From the NCBI GenBank assembly GCA_963806455.1, contig CAWDXZ010000006.1, positions 604,575 through 668,574 on the forward strand: a DNA stretch of 64,000 bases, given 5' to 3'. A program made the position numbers and the translations under genes. Positions 52,024 through 60,727 of this stretch are shown here, piece by piece. This DNA comes from Bog-756 sp963806455. Its GTDB lineage: Bacteria > Actinomycetota > Acidimicrobiia > Acidimicrobiales > RAAP-2. Every line of letters begins with the position of its first letter. Positions within the stretch are counted from its first letter, which is position 1. The notes below the pieces were generated by a model. The model was not told where the DNA came from, ran no database searches, and saw only the letters and a list, made by a program, of their open reading frames with translations.

Positions 52024-52779
52024 TCAGCCGCGGGAAACCCCGTCCGGACGGACGGGATCGTCGACGGCGACCGGCGGCCGCGACACCTGGTGGACGCGGG
52101 TGGGCCGGCCGACCGGCTCGAACAACTCGACCAGGACCATCGCCGAGAAGGCCAGGAAGAAGACCGGTTCGACCAGTGTCCCGAGCCGGTCGCTGAGGTA
52201 GACGAGGCCGAGCAACGGATAGCCGACCACCAGTACCTTGACGATGGCGTCATAGGCTCTGGCCTCCGGGGTGCGGTCCCGGCGTGTACGGCGCATGGCC
52301 AGCACCGCCGCCACGGTCACGGTGGCGAACTCGGCGATGCCGGAGACCACGTGCACGTAGTGGTGCACGGGCAGCTGGAGATGCCATTCCAGCTGGCGAC
52401 AACCGGCACTCAGGCCCTCCGAACAGGCATAGGGATAGCGACCACCTATCGCTCCGGCCATGGCAAAGGCCACCATCCACTTCCACTCCCGCCGGGGGCC
52501 CGCTCCGGCCAGGGGCCCGCGTAACACCAGCGCCACCAAGAGCAGCGCGCCGGCGGCCAGGTCGGCGTCGGACATGAGATCGGCATGGGGCCGGCCGGTG
52601 GCCTCGAGATCGGAGAAGAAGCCGTTCACCGACGGCATCAGGCCGGGCACGAAGGGCACCACGACCCACCAGTTGTACGCCAACACGCCGGCCACACCGG
52701 CCAACCGGGCCACCGCCACCCACCGCGTGCGACCGGTCGACGACGGCCTCAGCTCCGAGGGAAGGTCGAACACCTCCAC
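52024..52779 (-). CDS. DUF998-like membrane protein
   Basis: About 251 residues with six or so hydrophobic segments: WVAVARLAGVAGVLAYNWWV, GALLLVALVLRGPL, WMVAFAMAGAIGG, YVHVVSGIAEFATVTVAAVL, VLVVGYPLLGLVYL and VFFLAFSAMVLVELF. The pattern and SGIAEF spacing resemble DUF998/frpA-like integral membrane proteins. Start ambiguous: GTG 52779 (after GGGGTG) or GTG 52773. It lies back to back with the secreted hydrolase gene, about 180 bases between starts. Confidence 0.65.
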   Translation of the reverse strand: MEVFDLPSELRPSSTGRTRWVAVARLAGVAGVLAYNWWVVVPFVPGLMPSVNGFFSDLEATGRPHADLMSDADLAAGALLLVALVLRGPLAGAGPRREWKWMVAFAMAGAIGGRYPYACSEGLSAGCRQLEWHLQLPVHHYVHVVSGIAEFATVTVAAVLAMRRTRRDRTPEARAYDAIVKVLVVGYPLLGLVYLSDRLGTLVEPVFFLAFSAMVLVELFEPVGRPTRVHQVSRPPVAVDDPVRPDGVSRG

Positions 52780-52960
52780 ACCACCCCCAACATGGTCGAA
52801 GTGGCAATCATTCCCGTCAGCCGTGGCACCGAACTCGCAGGTCCCATGGCCTCGTGGTGCCGCTCCGGTGCCGGTCGGCCCCACCCTGGTGCCAGACGGG
52901 GCCGCCACGGCCATGGATGCTCTGTGCCGCCGGCACGGCGCACTGGTACGTTCGCGCCCG

Positions 52961-54466
52961 ATGGGAGGGCGCCGGAAATCCCGACGGGTCGGCGCCTGCC
53001 TCGTGGCTGCACTGGTGGCCGGTGCCGCCGGATGCGCCGGCCCCTCGCCGGCGGCGGTGACAGGGAACACGCTCCAGCCCGTGGTGCCGGTGCCGCCGCC
53101 CCACCCGTTGGTCTGGTCCGCCTGCGCGCCGGGCTCCACGCTCCAATGCGGCACGGTGGCCGTACCGGTGGACTACCGGCACCCCGGCGGGCCATCGATC
53201 TCGCTGGCGGTGACGCGGGAGCCCGCCACCGGAACGGGCCCGCACCGTACCCTGGTGTTCAACCCGGGCGGACCCGGGGAGAGTGGCAACCAGATCCTGC
53301 CGGTCGTACTCGGACTCCTCCCCCCGGAGGTCCGCCGGTCCTTCGACGTCGTGACCTTCGACCCGCGCGGTACCGGCGCCAGCGACGCGCTGGCGTGCGG
53401 CACATCCCCCGCCGCAGCGGCCAGTGCCATCCCGGTGCCGGCGAGCGCCGGCCGACCGCTGCCGGGCACGCCCCTGTACACGGCGATGGCGCAGGCCTGC
53501 CGGCAGCGCGCCCCCGCACTCGCCCCGTTCGTCGACACGACGAACACGGCACGGGACCTGGACATGATCAGGCAGGCCATCGGCGTGCCCCGGATCGACT
53601 ACTACGGCTTGTCCTATGGGACCGTGCTCGGGGCCGTCTACGCCGACCTGTTCCCCGAGCGGGTCCGCACGATGGTCCTCGACGGGTCGGTCGACGTCAA
53701 TGCCAGCCTGACCCAGCAGGCGGCACACGAGGCACCGGCCGTCGAGCGATCCATCGACCATCTGCTGGCATCGTGCGCCGCCGCACCGGCTTGCCCCCTC
53801 GGCGGCGACCCGTCCTCGTCCTACCGGTCACTGTCGGCCACGCTGACCCGGCATCCGCTGCCCGCCCCGGGACATGGTGACCCGTATCCGGTGACCGTCG
53901 GTGATCTCGACACTGCCGCGCTGCTCACCGTCAGCGTGCCGGCCTTCGCCCCTTCCTTCTACGTCGCGCTGGTTGCCGCGCAAGGTGGCGACGGCGCGCC
54001 GCTCCGAGCTCTGGCCCTCGAGCTCATGACCGACGTCGACGGAGCCCCCCTGGTCGACCCGCTCTGGGCCATCACCTGCAACGACGCCGCCGTCCACCCC
54101 GGGCCGGTGGTTGCGGGAGACCAGGCCCGAGCGCTCGCCACCGCGTACCCGCTCCTCGGGGGGTACGCCGTCGAGTACACCATGGGCGGATGCGTGTCGT
54201 GGCCCGTCGGGCGCCAGCCGGTGACCGATCTCCATCCGAGCGGCGCGCCGCCGATCCTGGTCATCGGCAACAGCGGCGACCCCAACACCCCGATCATCGG
54301 CGCTCGCCACCTGGCCGCCCTCCTCCCCGGGGCACGCCTGTTGACGTGGGCTGGGTGGGGCCACACCTGGCTGCTGAGCGGCTCGTCCGACCCCTGCATG
54401 CAGCCATTGGTCGCCACCTACCTGTCCGGCGGCGGACTGCCGCCCCGGCACACGGTGTGCCGCTGA
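52961..54466 (+). CDS. Secreted alpha/beta hydrolase, tripeptidyl aminopeptidase-like lipoprotein
   Basis: 501-residue lipoprotein. Lipobox-like LVAGAAGC near residue 24 follows a basic start and a hydrophobic segment. Seen: HRTLVFNPGGPGESGNQIL near 88 (oxyanion loop), the nucleophile elbow YYGLSYGTVLGAVYADLFPE near 210, ILVIGNSGDPNTPIIGARHL near 430 with the acid Asp, and WAGWGHTWLL near 463 with the catalytic His in a TAP-like C-terminal domain. Family members release tripeptides or cleave dipeptides outside the cell. TACGTT at 52946-52951 may be a -10 box for a near-leaderless mRNA. Confidence 0.87.
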   Translation: MGGRRKSRRVGACLVAALVAGAAGCAGPSPAAVTGNTLQPVVPVPPPHPLVWSACAPGSTLQCGTVAVPVDYRHPGGPSISLAVTREPATGTGPHRTLVFNPGGPGESGNQILPVVLGLLPPEVRRSFDVVTFDPRGTGASDALACGTSPAAAASAIPVPASAGRPLPGTPLYTAMAQACRQRAPALAPFVDTTNTARDLDMIRQAIGVPRIDYYGLSYGTVLGAVYADLFPERVRTMVLDGSVDVNASLTQQAAHEAPAVERSIDHLLASCAAAPACPLGGDPSSSYRSLSATLTRHPLPAPGHGDPYPVTVGDLDTAALLTVSVPAFAPSFYVALVAAQGGDGAPLRALALELMTDVDGAPLVDPLWAITCNDAAVHPGPVVAGDQARALATAYPLLGGYAVEYTMGGCVSWPVGRQPVTDLHPSGAPPILVIGNSGDPNTPIIGARHLAALLPGARLLTWAGWGHTWLLSGSSDPCMQPLVATYLSGGGLPPRHTVCR

Positions 54467-54479
54467 CCCGGGTCCGCCC

Positions 54480-54710
54480 TCAGCGGTCGACCCGGACCTC
54501 CTCCAGATGGATGGCCCGGCGAGGGCACTCCGCCGCGGCCCGCGTGGCCAGGGCCACCAGCCCGGGCTCGACCGGAGCGCCATCGACGATGGGGTAGCCC
54601 CATTCGTCGATGGTGACCCGTTCGGGCAGCAGCTCGGCGCAGTAGCCGTAGGCGTCGCAGGCCACCGGGTCGACCCGCAGCCGGAGGGTGATGCGCTGAC
54701 CCGGGGTCAC
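54480..54710 (-). CDS. Ferredoxin, [3Fe-4S] type
   Basis: 76-residue ferredoxin. Seen: VDPVACDAYGYCAELLPE near 13-30 and AAECPRRAI near 60, giving C-x5-C-xn-C-P, the pattern of actinobacterial single [3Fe-4S] ferredoxins that often serve P450s or oxidoreductases. GTG 54710 overlaps the stop of the NuoF-like gene. As last gene of the redox operon it is the likely soluble electron carrier for the flavoprotein next to it. Confidence 0.88.
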   Translation of the reverse strand: MTPGQRITLRLRVDPVACDAYGYCAELLPERVTIDEWGYPIVDGAPVEPGLVALATRAAAECPRRAIHLEEVRVDR

Positions 54711-56002
54711 CACGACCTCCTCGTCGCGGCAGGCGCGGCGGGGAACGGGAGCACGGTCGGGTGGCCACGGCCGGCGCACGGCCGACCCTGGGCGTGCGAC
54801 CACGCATCCTCAGCGAACACCGAGAGGGCGCTCCGGACCAACCGCACCACCCCGTCCGGGTGCCGGCAGGCGCCACGTCCTTCGACGGTGTCCGCCCGCC
54901 GGGTGATGCGCTCGAGCACCGACGGGTCGCGGCGGCCGCCGGCCAGCAGCTCGAGGTCATCGGCGATGGCGGGGAGGCCGAACACGCACGGGCCACACTG
55001 GCCGGCACTCTCCCCGGCCATGTACCGGGCGATGCGCGCCGTCTCGGCCAGTCCGCACGAGGCGACGGGCAGTCCCACGACGATGCCCACGCCCGGCGAG
55101 GCACCCACCTCGCCCAGCGGCCCGGGGGCGTAGGGGGTGTCGACCAGCGTGGCATCGAGCCACGTCCCCCCGTAGCCCCCGAGCAGGACGGCCGACAGCA
55201 CGGGATCGGCACCGGCCCGGGCCAGGATGTCGCCGACCGGCGTCCCCAGCTCGACCTCCAGGACACTCGGGCCTCCGGGCGCGCCGGTGACAGTGACGAG
55301 CGTCGAGCCGGGAGCATCCGGCGTCCCGATCCTCCGGAACCACTCGGGCCCGTGACGGGCGATGAGGGCGACGTGCGACAGCGTCTCCGCGTTGTGCACC
55401 AGCACCGGACGGCCGGCCATCCGAAGTGGCACGGACTTGTCCATCCGCATCACCGGAAGGGGTGCTCCCCCGCCCAGCCAACCGGCGAGGGCGGACTCTT
55501 CGCCGGTGACGTACCGTCCCGGGGGGCGGCGTACCGAAACCCGGCGACGGGACAGCCCGGCCCGCCGGCGTTCGACGATGGCGTTCTCGACGGCGGCGGC
55601 CGTCCCTCCGCTGTGGTCGGCCACACACACGACGACCTCCGAGGCACGCAACGCCGCAGCCACCACCTCGGCGCCGTCCAGCACCAGGTGGGGAGCACGC
55701 CAGAGCAGTACCCGGTCCTTGGCGCTGGCAGGCTCGCCTTCGAGGGCGTTGACCACGACGACGGGACGCCTCGAGGCCCTGGAGAGGGCTTCCCATTTGG
55801 CCTCCGACGGGAAACCGGCTCCGCCCCGCCCGGCCAGCCCCGACCGGGCGACACCGGCACGGATCGCCGAGCTCCAGCGGGCATCCTCGGACGGTATGAC
55901 GAGCGGACCGTGGACAGAAAGGTGCTCGTCGAGGTCGATCGGCCGGTCCGACCCCCGGATGCCCACGAGCAACCGGTCGACCGAGACCAGGGTGGCGCTC
56001 AC
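54707..56002 (-). CDS. NuoF-like NADH-binding flavoprotein with altered Fe-S site
   Basis: 431-residue protein similar to the FMN/NADH subunit of complex I and related dehydrogenases. Seen: SGLAGRGGAGFPSEAKWEAL near 52-71, VVVNALEGEPASAKDRVLLW near 78, RPVLVHNAETLSHVALI near 185 and a SLBB-like region. NuoF binds its cluster with C-x2-C-x2-C plus a distant Cys; here the first is Ala (ESAGQCGPC near 333), leaving three Cys including RGAC near 370. So the cluster may be [3Fe-4S]-like or lost. Overlaps the cytochrome-like gene by GTGA. Confidence 0.83.
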   Translation of the reverse strand: MSATLVSVDRLLVGIRGSDRPIDLDEHLSVHGPLVIPSEDARWSSAIRAGVARSGLAGRGGAGFPSEAKWEALSRASRRPVVVVNALEGEPASAKDRVLLWRAPHLVLDGAEVVAAALRASEVVVCVADHSGGTAAAVENAIVERRRAGLSRRRVSVRRPPGRYVTGEESALAGWLGGGAPLPVMRMDKSVPLRMAGRPVLVHNAETLSHVALIARHGPEWFRRIGTPDAPGSTLVTVTGAPGGPSVLEVELGTPVGDILARAGADPVLSAVLLGGYGGTWLDATLVDTPYAPGPLGEVGASPGVGIVVGLPVASCGLAETARIARYMAGESAGQCGPCVFGLPAIADDLELLAGGRRDPSVLERITRRADTVEGRGACRHPDGVVRLVRSALSVFAEDAWSHAQGRPCAGRGHPTVLPFPAAPAATRRSW

Positions 56003-56736
56003 TGCCGAGGCCCCCGTGGTCCGACCCCGGTGGTGGCCCGGGCCCGGGGGATGTGGTCCGCCGGCCCCTCGTCGGCCGATCCCGGGGGTGCCGGGCAGTG
56101 CGGCCGGTCCGGCACCGGCCGTCCCGGACGGTTCCGCTCCCGGGGCGCCGGCACCACCCGCGTGAGTGCGCCGACCCGGGCGGCCCGGTGGCGGTGGCGG
56201 CGGAGGTCGACGACCCGCCAGGCCACCGCACCGGTGACGGCCAGTACGCATGCTCCGGCCAGCCCGCCCATCCACAGCTTCGAGGCGTCGGTCCCCTCGC
56301 CCAGCGCATGGGCCATGGCCAGGGGCCAACTGGCGTAGGCCGACCAATGGATGGTGCGCCAGGCCCCGGCACCGATCCGCGGCCGGAGCGCGCTCGACAC
56401 GGCGACGGCGATCATCAGATCGACCGCCACCGCGCCCAGGCCGGTCCACAGCGGCTGGTAGGTGGAGCTGAACGGCACCACGATGCTGGCCCAGCCGAGG
56501 TGCACGTAGGTGTCGAGGACGGCGGTGAGGACGTGGATGCCGAGGAACACCATGGCCAGCACCGACACCCGCTTGTGCAGGTCGGCCTGGGCGAAGGCGG
56601 GCCAGGCCCGGGTCTTGACGCGACCGGCCGTCATGGCACCGAGCACCATGGTCACCGTGAGCAGGACCAGCGCCACGATGCCGGTAGCCCGTGTGGAATA
56701 CCAGAGTGCGGTCGAGGACGTGACCGGCATCAGCAT
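55999..56736 (-). CDS. Ferric-reductase-like transmembrane heme protein
   Basis: 245 residues with six hydrophobic segments in the first 180: RATGIVALVLLTVTMVLGAM, VSVLAMVFLGIHVLTAVLDT, LGAVAVDLMIAVAVSSAL, TIHWSAYASWPLAMAHALGE and LAGACVLAVTGAVAW. Histidines in HKR, GIHVL, IHW and AMAH lie in membrane segments at the spacing expected for two b hemes. A basic cytosolic tail follows. It should pass electrons across the membrane between the NuoF-like protein inside and a flavinylated partner outside. ATG 56736 chosen (GGGGGT upstream); ATG 56730 is possible. Confidence 0.78.
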   Translation of the reverse strand: MLMPVTSSTALWYSTRATGIVALVLLTVTMVLGAMTAGRVKTRAWPAFAQADLHKRVSVLAMVFLGIHVLTAVLDTYVHLGWASIVVPFSSTYQPLWTGLGAVAVDLMIAVAVSSALRPRIGAGAWRTIHWSAYASWPLAMAHALGEGTDASKLWMGGLAGACVLAVTGAVAWRVVDLRRHRHRAARVGALTRVVPAPRERNRPGRPVPDRPHCPAPPGSADEGPADHIPRARATTGVGPRGPRQ

Positions 56737-57743
56737 CCGACCCCCTGGGCCCGGCACTCGCCGACATCATCGCCCTCCGAGGGCCAGCCGGCGACATGGA
56801 CCACCGTTCCACCGTTCCCCACCAACCGGGACGGGACGCCGAGCGCGGTCAGGTTCCCGACCGCGTCCTCGCCCCAGACCACGGCGGCCGTCGTCCAGGC
56901 ATTGGCCTCGACACAGCTCGGTGCCGTCGCCGACACGAGCGACCATACCGGCGGGGCGGTGTCGCCCGTCCAGGGGTCGATGATGTGGTGGACCCGCCGG
57001 CCGTCCCGCATCCAGCTGCGGGCGGTGGTGCCCGACGTGGCCAGTCCACCCGATGCGATGGCCACCACGTGGTCGACCTCCTCGGGCGGCGTGCGACAGT
57101 CGGGAGCGATGCCGATGGACCAGCCGCCTGCCGGTGCCTCGCCGGCCACCGCCACGTCGCCCCCGAGGTTGACCAGGGCGCCGCATCCGAGCTCGGTGGC
57201 GATGCGGTGGGCGGCCCGGTCGGCGGCGAAGGCCTTGGCCGTCGCCCCGAGATCGATATGGATCCCGCCCGGGACGCTGGCCGTCCCGGCGCCCGGGTCA
57301 AGGAGGACCTGCCACCACCCGGGCGCCGGCTCGGGACGACGGTCCGGTCCGGTGGCCTCCGGACCCATTTCGTCGAAGTCGCGGTCGTATCCCAGGTCGA
57401 CGAGGGCCGAGCCGACGGTGGGGTCGACGATGCCTGCGGTCTGGACGGCGACGGCCCAGGCCACCTCCAGCGCCTCGAACAACAACGGGCTGGCCTCGAC
57501 CGGCCGGCCGCCGCTCACTCGTTCCAGGCGCCGCACCTCGGAGTCGGGGCGGAACCGACTGCAGGCCTGGTCCAGGTCCCCGAGGTCGGCGGCCAACATC
57601 GCCATGGCGGGGTCGGCGAGTTGGGGCGCGGTCACAGCCACCGTCGCCGTCGTGCCGATGGCTCGGATCGAGCGTGTACCGATGCCGTACCCCTCGGGGT
57701 CCTCGACCCCGTGGGGCGGGGCATCGACGAAGGTCTCGGTCAT
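56730..57743 (-). CDS. apbE: FAD:protein FMN transferase ApbE
   Basis: 337-residue enzyme that attaches FMN to Thr/Ser of extracytoplasmic redox proteins using FAD and Mg. Seen: IGTTATVAVTAPQLADPAM near 29, DLDQACSRFRPDSEVRRLER near 55 (the D-x-x-C/F-S-R-F-x-x-x-S-E signature), DLGATAKAFAADRAAHRI near 163, NLGGDVAVAGEAP near 190, and HHIIDPWTGDTAP near 255. No signal peptide or lipobox evident, so it may act from inside. It overlaps the upstream small membrane protein and the downstream cytochrome gene, coupling them. Confidence 0.9.
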   Translation of the reverse strand: MTETFVDAPPHGVEDPEGYGIGTRSIRAIGTTATVAVTAPQLADPAMAMLAADLGDLDQACSRFRPDSEVRRLERVSGGRPVEASPLLFEALEVAWAVAVQTAGIVDPTVGSALVDLGYDRDFDEMGPEATGPDRRPEPAPGWWQVLLDPGAGTASVPGGIHIDLGATAKAFAADRAAHRIATELGCGALVNLGGDVAVAGEAPAGGWSIGIAPDCRTPPEEVDHVVAIASGGLATSGTTARSWMRDGRRVHHIIDPWTGDTAPPVWSLVSATAPSCVEANAWTTAAVVWGEDAVGNLTALGVPSRLVGNGGTVVHVAGWPSEGDDVGECRAQGVGC

Positions 57744-58129
57744 GACTGACCCGAGACGGTGGTCGTCCTCCGGGTGGAGGGCGTGGTGGTGGACGGCGCC
57801 GTCGTGGTGGTCGTGGTCGGTGTGGTGGCCGAGGTCGGTGTGGTGGCCGAGCCGGCCGACGGGGACGACGGAGAGGCAGCGGCTCCCGACACAGAACCAC
57901 TCGAGGCCGAGCTCGACGCCGTGGTCGACGGCGAGGTGGCGGCCGTGGTCTGCTTGGCGGCGGCCGAGTGGGCGGTGGTGTCGGTGGCGACGAGCACGCC
58001 GAGTCCGACGGCAGCGGCCGTGGCCGACGCTCCGATCAGCACCGTGCCCCGGCGGACCCGGGCCAGGGCGCGGTCCCGGGCCTGCGCGGATGTCGGGCCG
58101 GTGGGCCTGGATGGGCTCGGCGGTGCCAT
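57740..58129 (-). CDS. Small Ser/Thr-rich membrane-anchored protein
   Basis: 129 residues: a basic N terminus with RALARVRRGTVLIGASATAA, one hydrophobic segment near 30-50, then a tail that is almost only Ser, Thr, Ala and Pro, including GSATTPTSATTPT. It lies in the place where ApbE-linked operons usually encode an FMN-binding-domain protein, but no such domain or clear flavinylation motif is seen. The tail could be glycosylated or act as a spacer. ATG 58129 begins MAPPSPSRP. It overlaps apbE as ATGA. Confidence 0.65.
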   Translation of the reverse strand: MAPPSPSRPTGPTSAQARDRALARVRRGTVLIGASATAAAVGLGVLVATDTTAHSAAAKQTTAATSPSTTASSSASSGSVSGAAASPSSPSAGSATTPTSATTPTTTTTTAPSTTTPSTRRTTTVSGQS

Positions 58130-58239
58130 GGGCTTGCCTTTCGTGGAGCCGGTTCGGATCCGGACCCGCCTCGGGGCGGGCCCTCGTTCGAGTGGTGCTC
58201 CCATTGGACAGGGCCGTCTGCAGAGCTGCCTCGGGGCCA

Positions 58240-58257
58240 CCTGTGACCATCCTGTGA
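58240..58257 (-). promoter_or_regulatory. PhoP-like box pair facing the redox operon
   Basis: CCTGTGA (58240-58246), four bases CCAT, CCTGTGA (58251-58257); on the minus strand TCACAGG-N4-TCACAGG. The 7-N4-7 direct-repeat layout is that of the mycobacterial PhoP site (TCACAGC-N4-TCACAGC). Confidence 0.6.
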
Positions 58258-58289
58258 ATCTGGGGCCGGGGTCGGGGCACCAGGCGGTG

Positions 58290-58318
58290 TCACAGCCGGC
58301 TCACAGGGGAATCACACC
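58290..58318 (+). promoter_or_regulatory. PhoP-like triple box facing the two-component genes
   Basis: TCACAGC (58290-58296), four bases, TCACAGG (58301-58307), four bases, TCACACC (58312-58318), three direct repeats with exact 11-base period, one helical turn each. They are oriented toward the response regulator gene, which they may autoregulate. Confidence 0.65.
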
Positions 58319-58414
58319 CGGGCCACAAGCCCTGGTGGGATGCTTGGGAGCACACCGCACCGGTCCGAGGGCGGTCACATCGGATCGGCCTGGGCCTGCA
58401 CAAGGAAGTGGTAC

Positions 58415-59116
58415 GTGGAACCGAGCCGCAGCCAACGCATCCTCGTCGTCGACGACGAGCCCTCGATCGTCGACGCCGTGGCCACCTCCCTCCGCTACGA
58501 GGGATTCGGGGTCGAGGAGGCGGTGAACGGGCGTCTGGCCCTGGCTGCTGCTCAGGAGAACCCGCCCGACCTCATCGTGCTCGACGTCATGTTGCCCGAC
58601 CTGGACGGGCTCGAGGTCACCCGGCGGCTGCGAGCCGACGGAATCCGGGTGCCGATCCTCTTCCTCACCGCTCGCGACGCCGTCGAGGACAAGGTGGCTG
58701 GGCTGACCGTCGGCGGTGACGACTACGTCACCAAGCCCTTCGCCCTGGCCGAGATCGTGGCTCGGGTCCATGCCATCCTGCGGCGGATCGGCAGTGAGCC
58801 CGACGAGGACGGCATCCTGCGGTTCGCCGATATCGAGATGGACGAGAACGCCCACGAGGTCACCCGGTCGGGCCAGACCATCCCCCTCACGGCAACGGAG
58901 TTCAACCTGCTCCGTTTCTTCCTCCTCAATCCCCGGCACGTCCTGTCGAAGGCCCAGATCCTCGACCATGTGTGGCACTACGACTTCGGCGGGGACGGCA
59001 ATGTGGTCGAAACCTACGTGAGCTATCTGCGGAAGAAGCTCGAGGCGGTCGGGCCGCCGGTGATCCACACCGTCCGGCTGGTCGGCTACGCCCTCCGAGA
59101 ACCGGCTGCGGCCTGA
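58415..59116 (+). CDS. OmpR/PhoP-family response regulator
   Basis: 233-residue two-component regulator. Seen: receiver domain RILVVDDEPSIVDAVATSLR near 8, phosphoacceptor Asp in LIVLDVMLPDLDGLEV near 54, FLTARD near 83, YVTKPFALAEIVARV near 104 (Lys); and winged-helix ILRFADIEMDENAHEVTRSG, TATEFNLLRFFLLNP and VVETYVSYLRKKLEAVGP near 210, the DNA recognition helix. Sequence resembles mycobacterial PhoP, including HVWHYDFGGDGNVVE. GTG 58415 is fixed by AAGGAAG. Followed four bases later by its kinase. Confidence 0.93.
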   Translation: MEPSRSQRILVVDDEPSIVDAVATSLRYEGFGVEEAVNGRLALAAAQENPPDLIVLDVMLPDLDGLEVTRRLRADGIRVPILFLTARDAVEDKVAGLTVGGDDYVTKPFALAEIVARVHAILRRIGSEPDEDGILRFADIEMDENAHEVTRSGQTIPLTATEFNLLRFFLLNPRHVLSKAQILDHVWHYDFGGDGNVVETYVSYLRKKLEAVGPPVIHTVRLVGYALREPAAA

Positions 59117-59120
59117 CCCG

Positions 59121-60668
59121 ATGTCCCTCCGGACCCGGCTGGTCATCGCCGTCGGGGTCATCGCCGTGGTGGCGTTGCTCATCGCCGACGTGGCGACGTA
59201 CTCGTCGCTCCAGTCCTTCCTCTACCAGCGGATCGACCAGCAGCTGGAACAGCTGCACCCGGTTCCCGAACAAGACGCCAACAGCGGTCAGAGCATCCCC
59301 TGCGCCGGTCCGAACCAGTTCGGGCAGGGTGGTTCCGGCCTCGGTCCGCCCGGCTCGGGACAGAGCGGCAACCCCTCGTTCCCGAACGCCATCCAGGTCA
59401 CCGCCATCGAGGTCCGGACCACCTCGGGCAAGCTGGTCAACGGCCAGATCTGTCCGGCGTACGAGGACGGGCACGCCTATGTCCCCCAGATCCCGGCCAC
59501 CGTGTCCGGGTTCTCGACCACACCCAGCGGTGAGAAGGTGGCCTACTTCGTGGCGCCGTCCACCAAGGGCGACGGCCCGACGTTCCGGGTCCGGGCCTCG
59601 GTACTGGAGGACGGAGACCTGCTGATTCTGGCCCAACCCCTGGACGAGACGGCCAGCACCCTGCACCAGTTGCTCCTCATCGAGCTGGCGGTCACGGGTG
59701 GGGCGGTCCTCATCGCCGTGGCGGCCGGGTTCTGGTTGGTCCGCCTCGGGCTCCGGCCCCTTCGCGACATGGAGACCACGGCCGAGTCCATCGCCGCCGG
59801 CAACCTCACCGAGCGGGTCCCCGGTGAGAACGACACCACCGAGGTCGGTCGCCTGGCCCGCACGCTCAACGTGATGCTGACCCGCATCGAGAGCGCATTC
59901 GGGGCGCGCCTCGCCTCGGAACGGCGGTTGCGGGCATCCGAGCAGCAGCTCCGTCAGTTCGTCGCCGATGCGTCCCATGAGCTTCGGACACCGATCGCCG
60001 CCATCTCCGCCTACGCCGAGCTGTTCGAACGGGGCGCGGCCGACCAGAAGGAGGACCTCGGGCGTCTGCTGGGCGGCATCAGGAACGAGACGGCCAGGAT
60101 GGAGCACCTGGTCGCCGACCTGTTGCTCCTCGCCCGGCTGGACGAGGGCCGACCCATGGAACAGCGGTCGGTGGACATGGTCGCCCTCTGTGCCGAAGCG
60201 GTCCACACCGCCGCGGCGGTCGGGCCCGATTGGCCGCTCACGTTCGAGGCCAGGCAACCCGTCGAGGTCGTCGGCGATGCCACCAGCCTCCGGCAGGTCA
60301 TCGACAACCTCCTGAGCAACGTGAGGGCGCACACGCCACCGGGCACCCACGCCCGGGTGTCGGTCGACGAGGACGAGTCCGGGGTGGCCATCAGCGTGGC
60401 CGACGACGGGCCGGGCATGGACCCCGAGGAGGCCGAGCACGTGTTCGAGCGCTTCTACCGTTCCGACCCGTCTCGGTCACGGGCGCACGGCGGGGCCGGC
60501 TTGGGCCTCTCGATCGTGAGCGCCATCGTGACGGCCCACGGCGGTACGGTGACCGCCGAAGGCCGAGTCGGGTCGGGCACCACCTTCACGGTCCACCTGC
60601 CCCTCCAGCCCCAGGCGGCGGAGGCGGAACCCGGTGCCGTCAGGGCGGCGCCCCGGGCCGGTCGTTGA
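59121..60668 (+). CDS. Sensor histidine kinase (PhoR-like partner)
   Basis: 515-residue membrane kinase. Seen: first membrane segment LVIAVGVIAVVALLIADVAT near 7-27, an extracytoplasmic sensor of about 165 residues with two Cys and a Gly/Gln-rich loop, second segment LLLIELAVTGGAVLIAVAAG near 190, HAMP, H-box VADASHELRTPIAAISAYAE near 283 with phospho-His, N-box LRQVIDNLLSNVRAHTP near 390, and G-boxes DDGPGMDPEE and GGAGLGLSIVSAIV. It phosphorylates the regulator encoded just upstream. Confidence 0.93.
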   Translation: MSLRTRLVIAVGVIAVVALLIADVATYSSLQSFLYQRIDQQLEQLHPVPEQDANSGQSIPCAGPNQFGQGGSGLGPPGSGQSGNPSFPNAIQVTAIEVRTTSGKLVNGQICPAYEDGHAYVPQIPATVSGFSTTPSGEKVAYFVAPSTKGDGPTFRVRASVLEDGDLLILAQPLDETASTLHQLLLIELAVTGGAVLIAVAAGFWLVRLGLRPLRDMETTAESIAAGNLTERVPGENDTTEVGRLARTLNVMLTRIESAFGARLASERRLRASEQQLRQFVADASHELRTPIAAISAYAELFERGAADQKEDLGRLLGGIRNETARMEHLVADLLLLARLDEGRPMEQRSVDMVALCAEAVHTAAAVGPDWPLTFEARQPVEVVGDATSLRQVIDNLLSNVRAHTPPGTHARVSVDEDESGVAISVADDGPGMDPEEAEHVFERFYRSDPSRSRAHGGAGLGLSIVSAIVTAHGGTVTAEGRVGSGTTFTVHLPLQPQAAEAEPGAVRAAPRAGR

Positions 60669-60727
60669 CCCCGCTCCACCCGGACCGGTCGAGGCGCCGA
60701 CACCAGCCCGGACTGCACGTTCAGCCT

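Larger units (their letters stand above)
58130..58414. other. Divergent regulatory region between redox operon and two-component system
   Basis: 285 bases with five TCACAGC-like boxes (see next two entries) and AAGGAAG at 58402-58408 as ribosome site of the regulator gene. No gene. Confidence 0.6.

Noticed and set aside
57810..57860. Tandem GTGGTGG/GGTCGGTGTGGTGGCCGAG repeat as a regulatory array
   Set aside because: It lies inside the Ser/Thr-rich coding tail on the minus strand and is explained by low-complexity codons.
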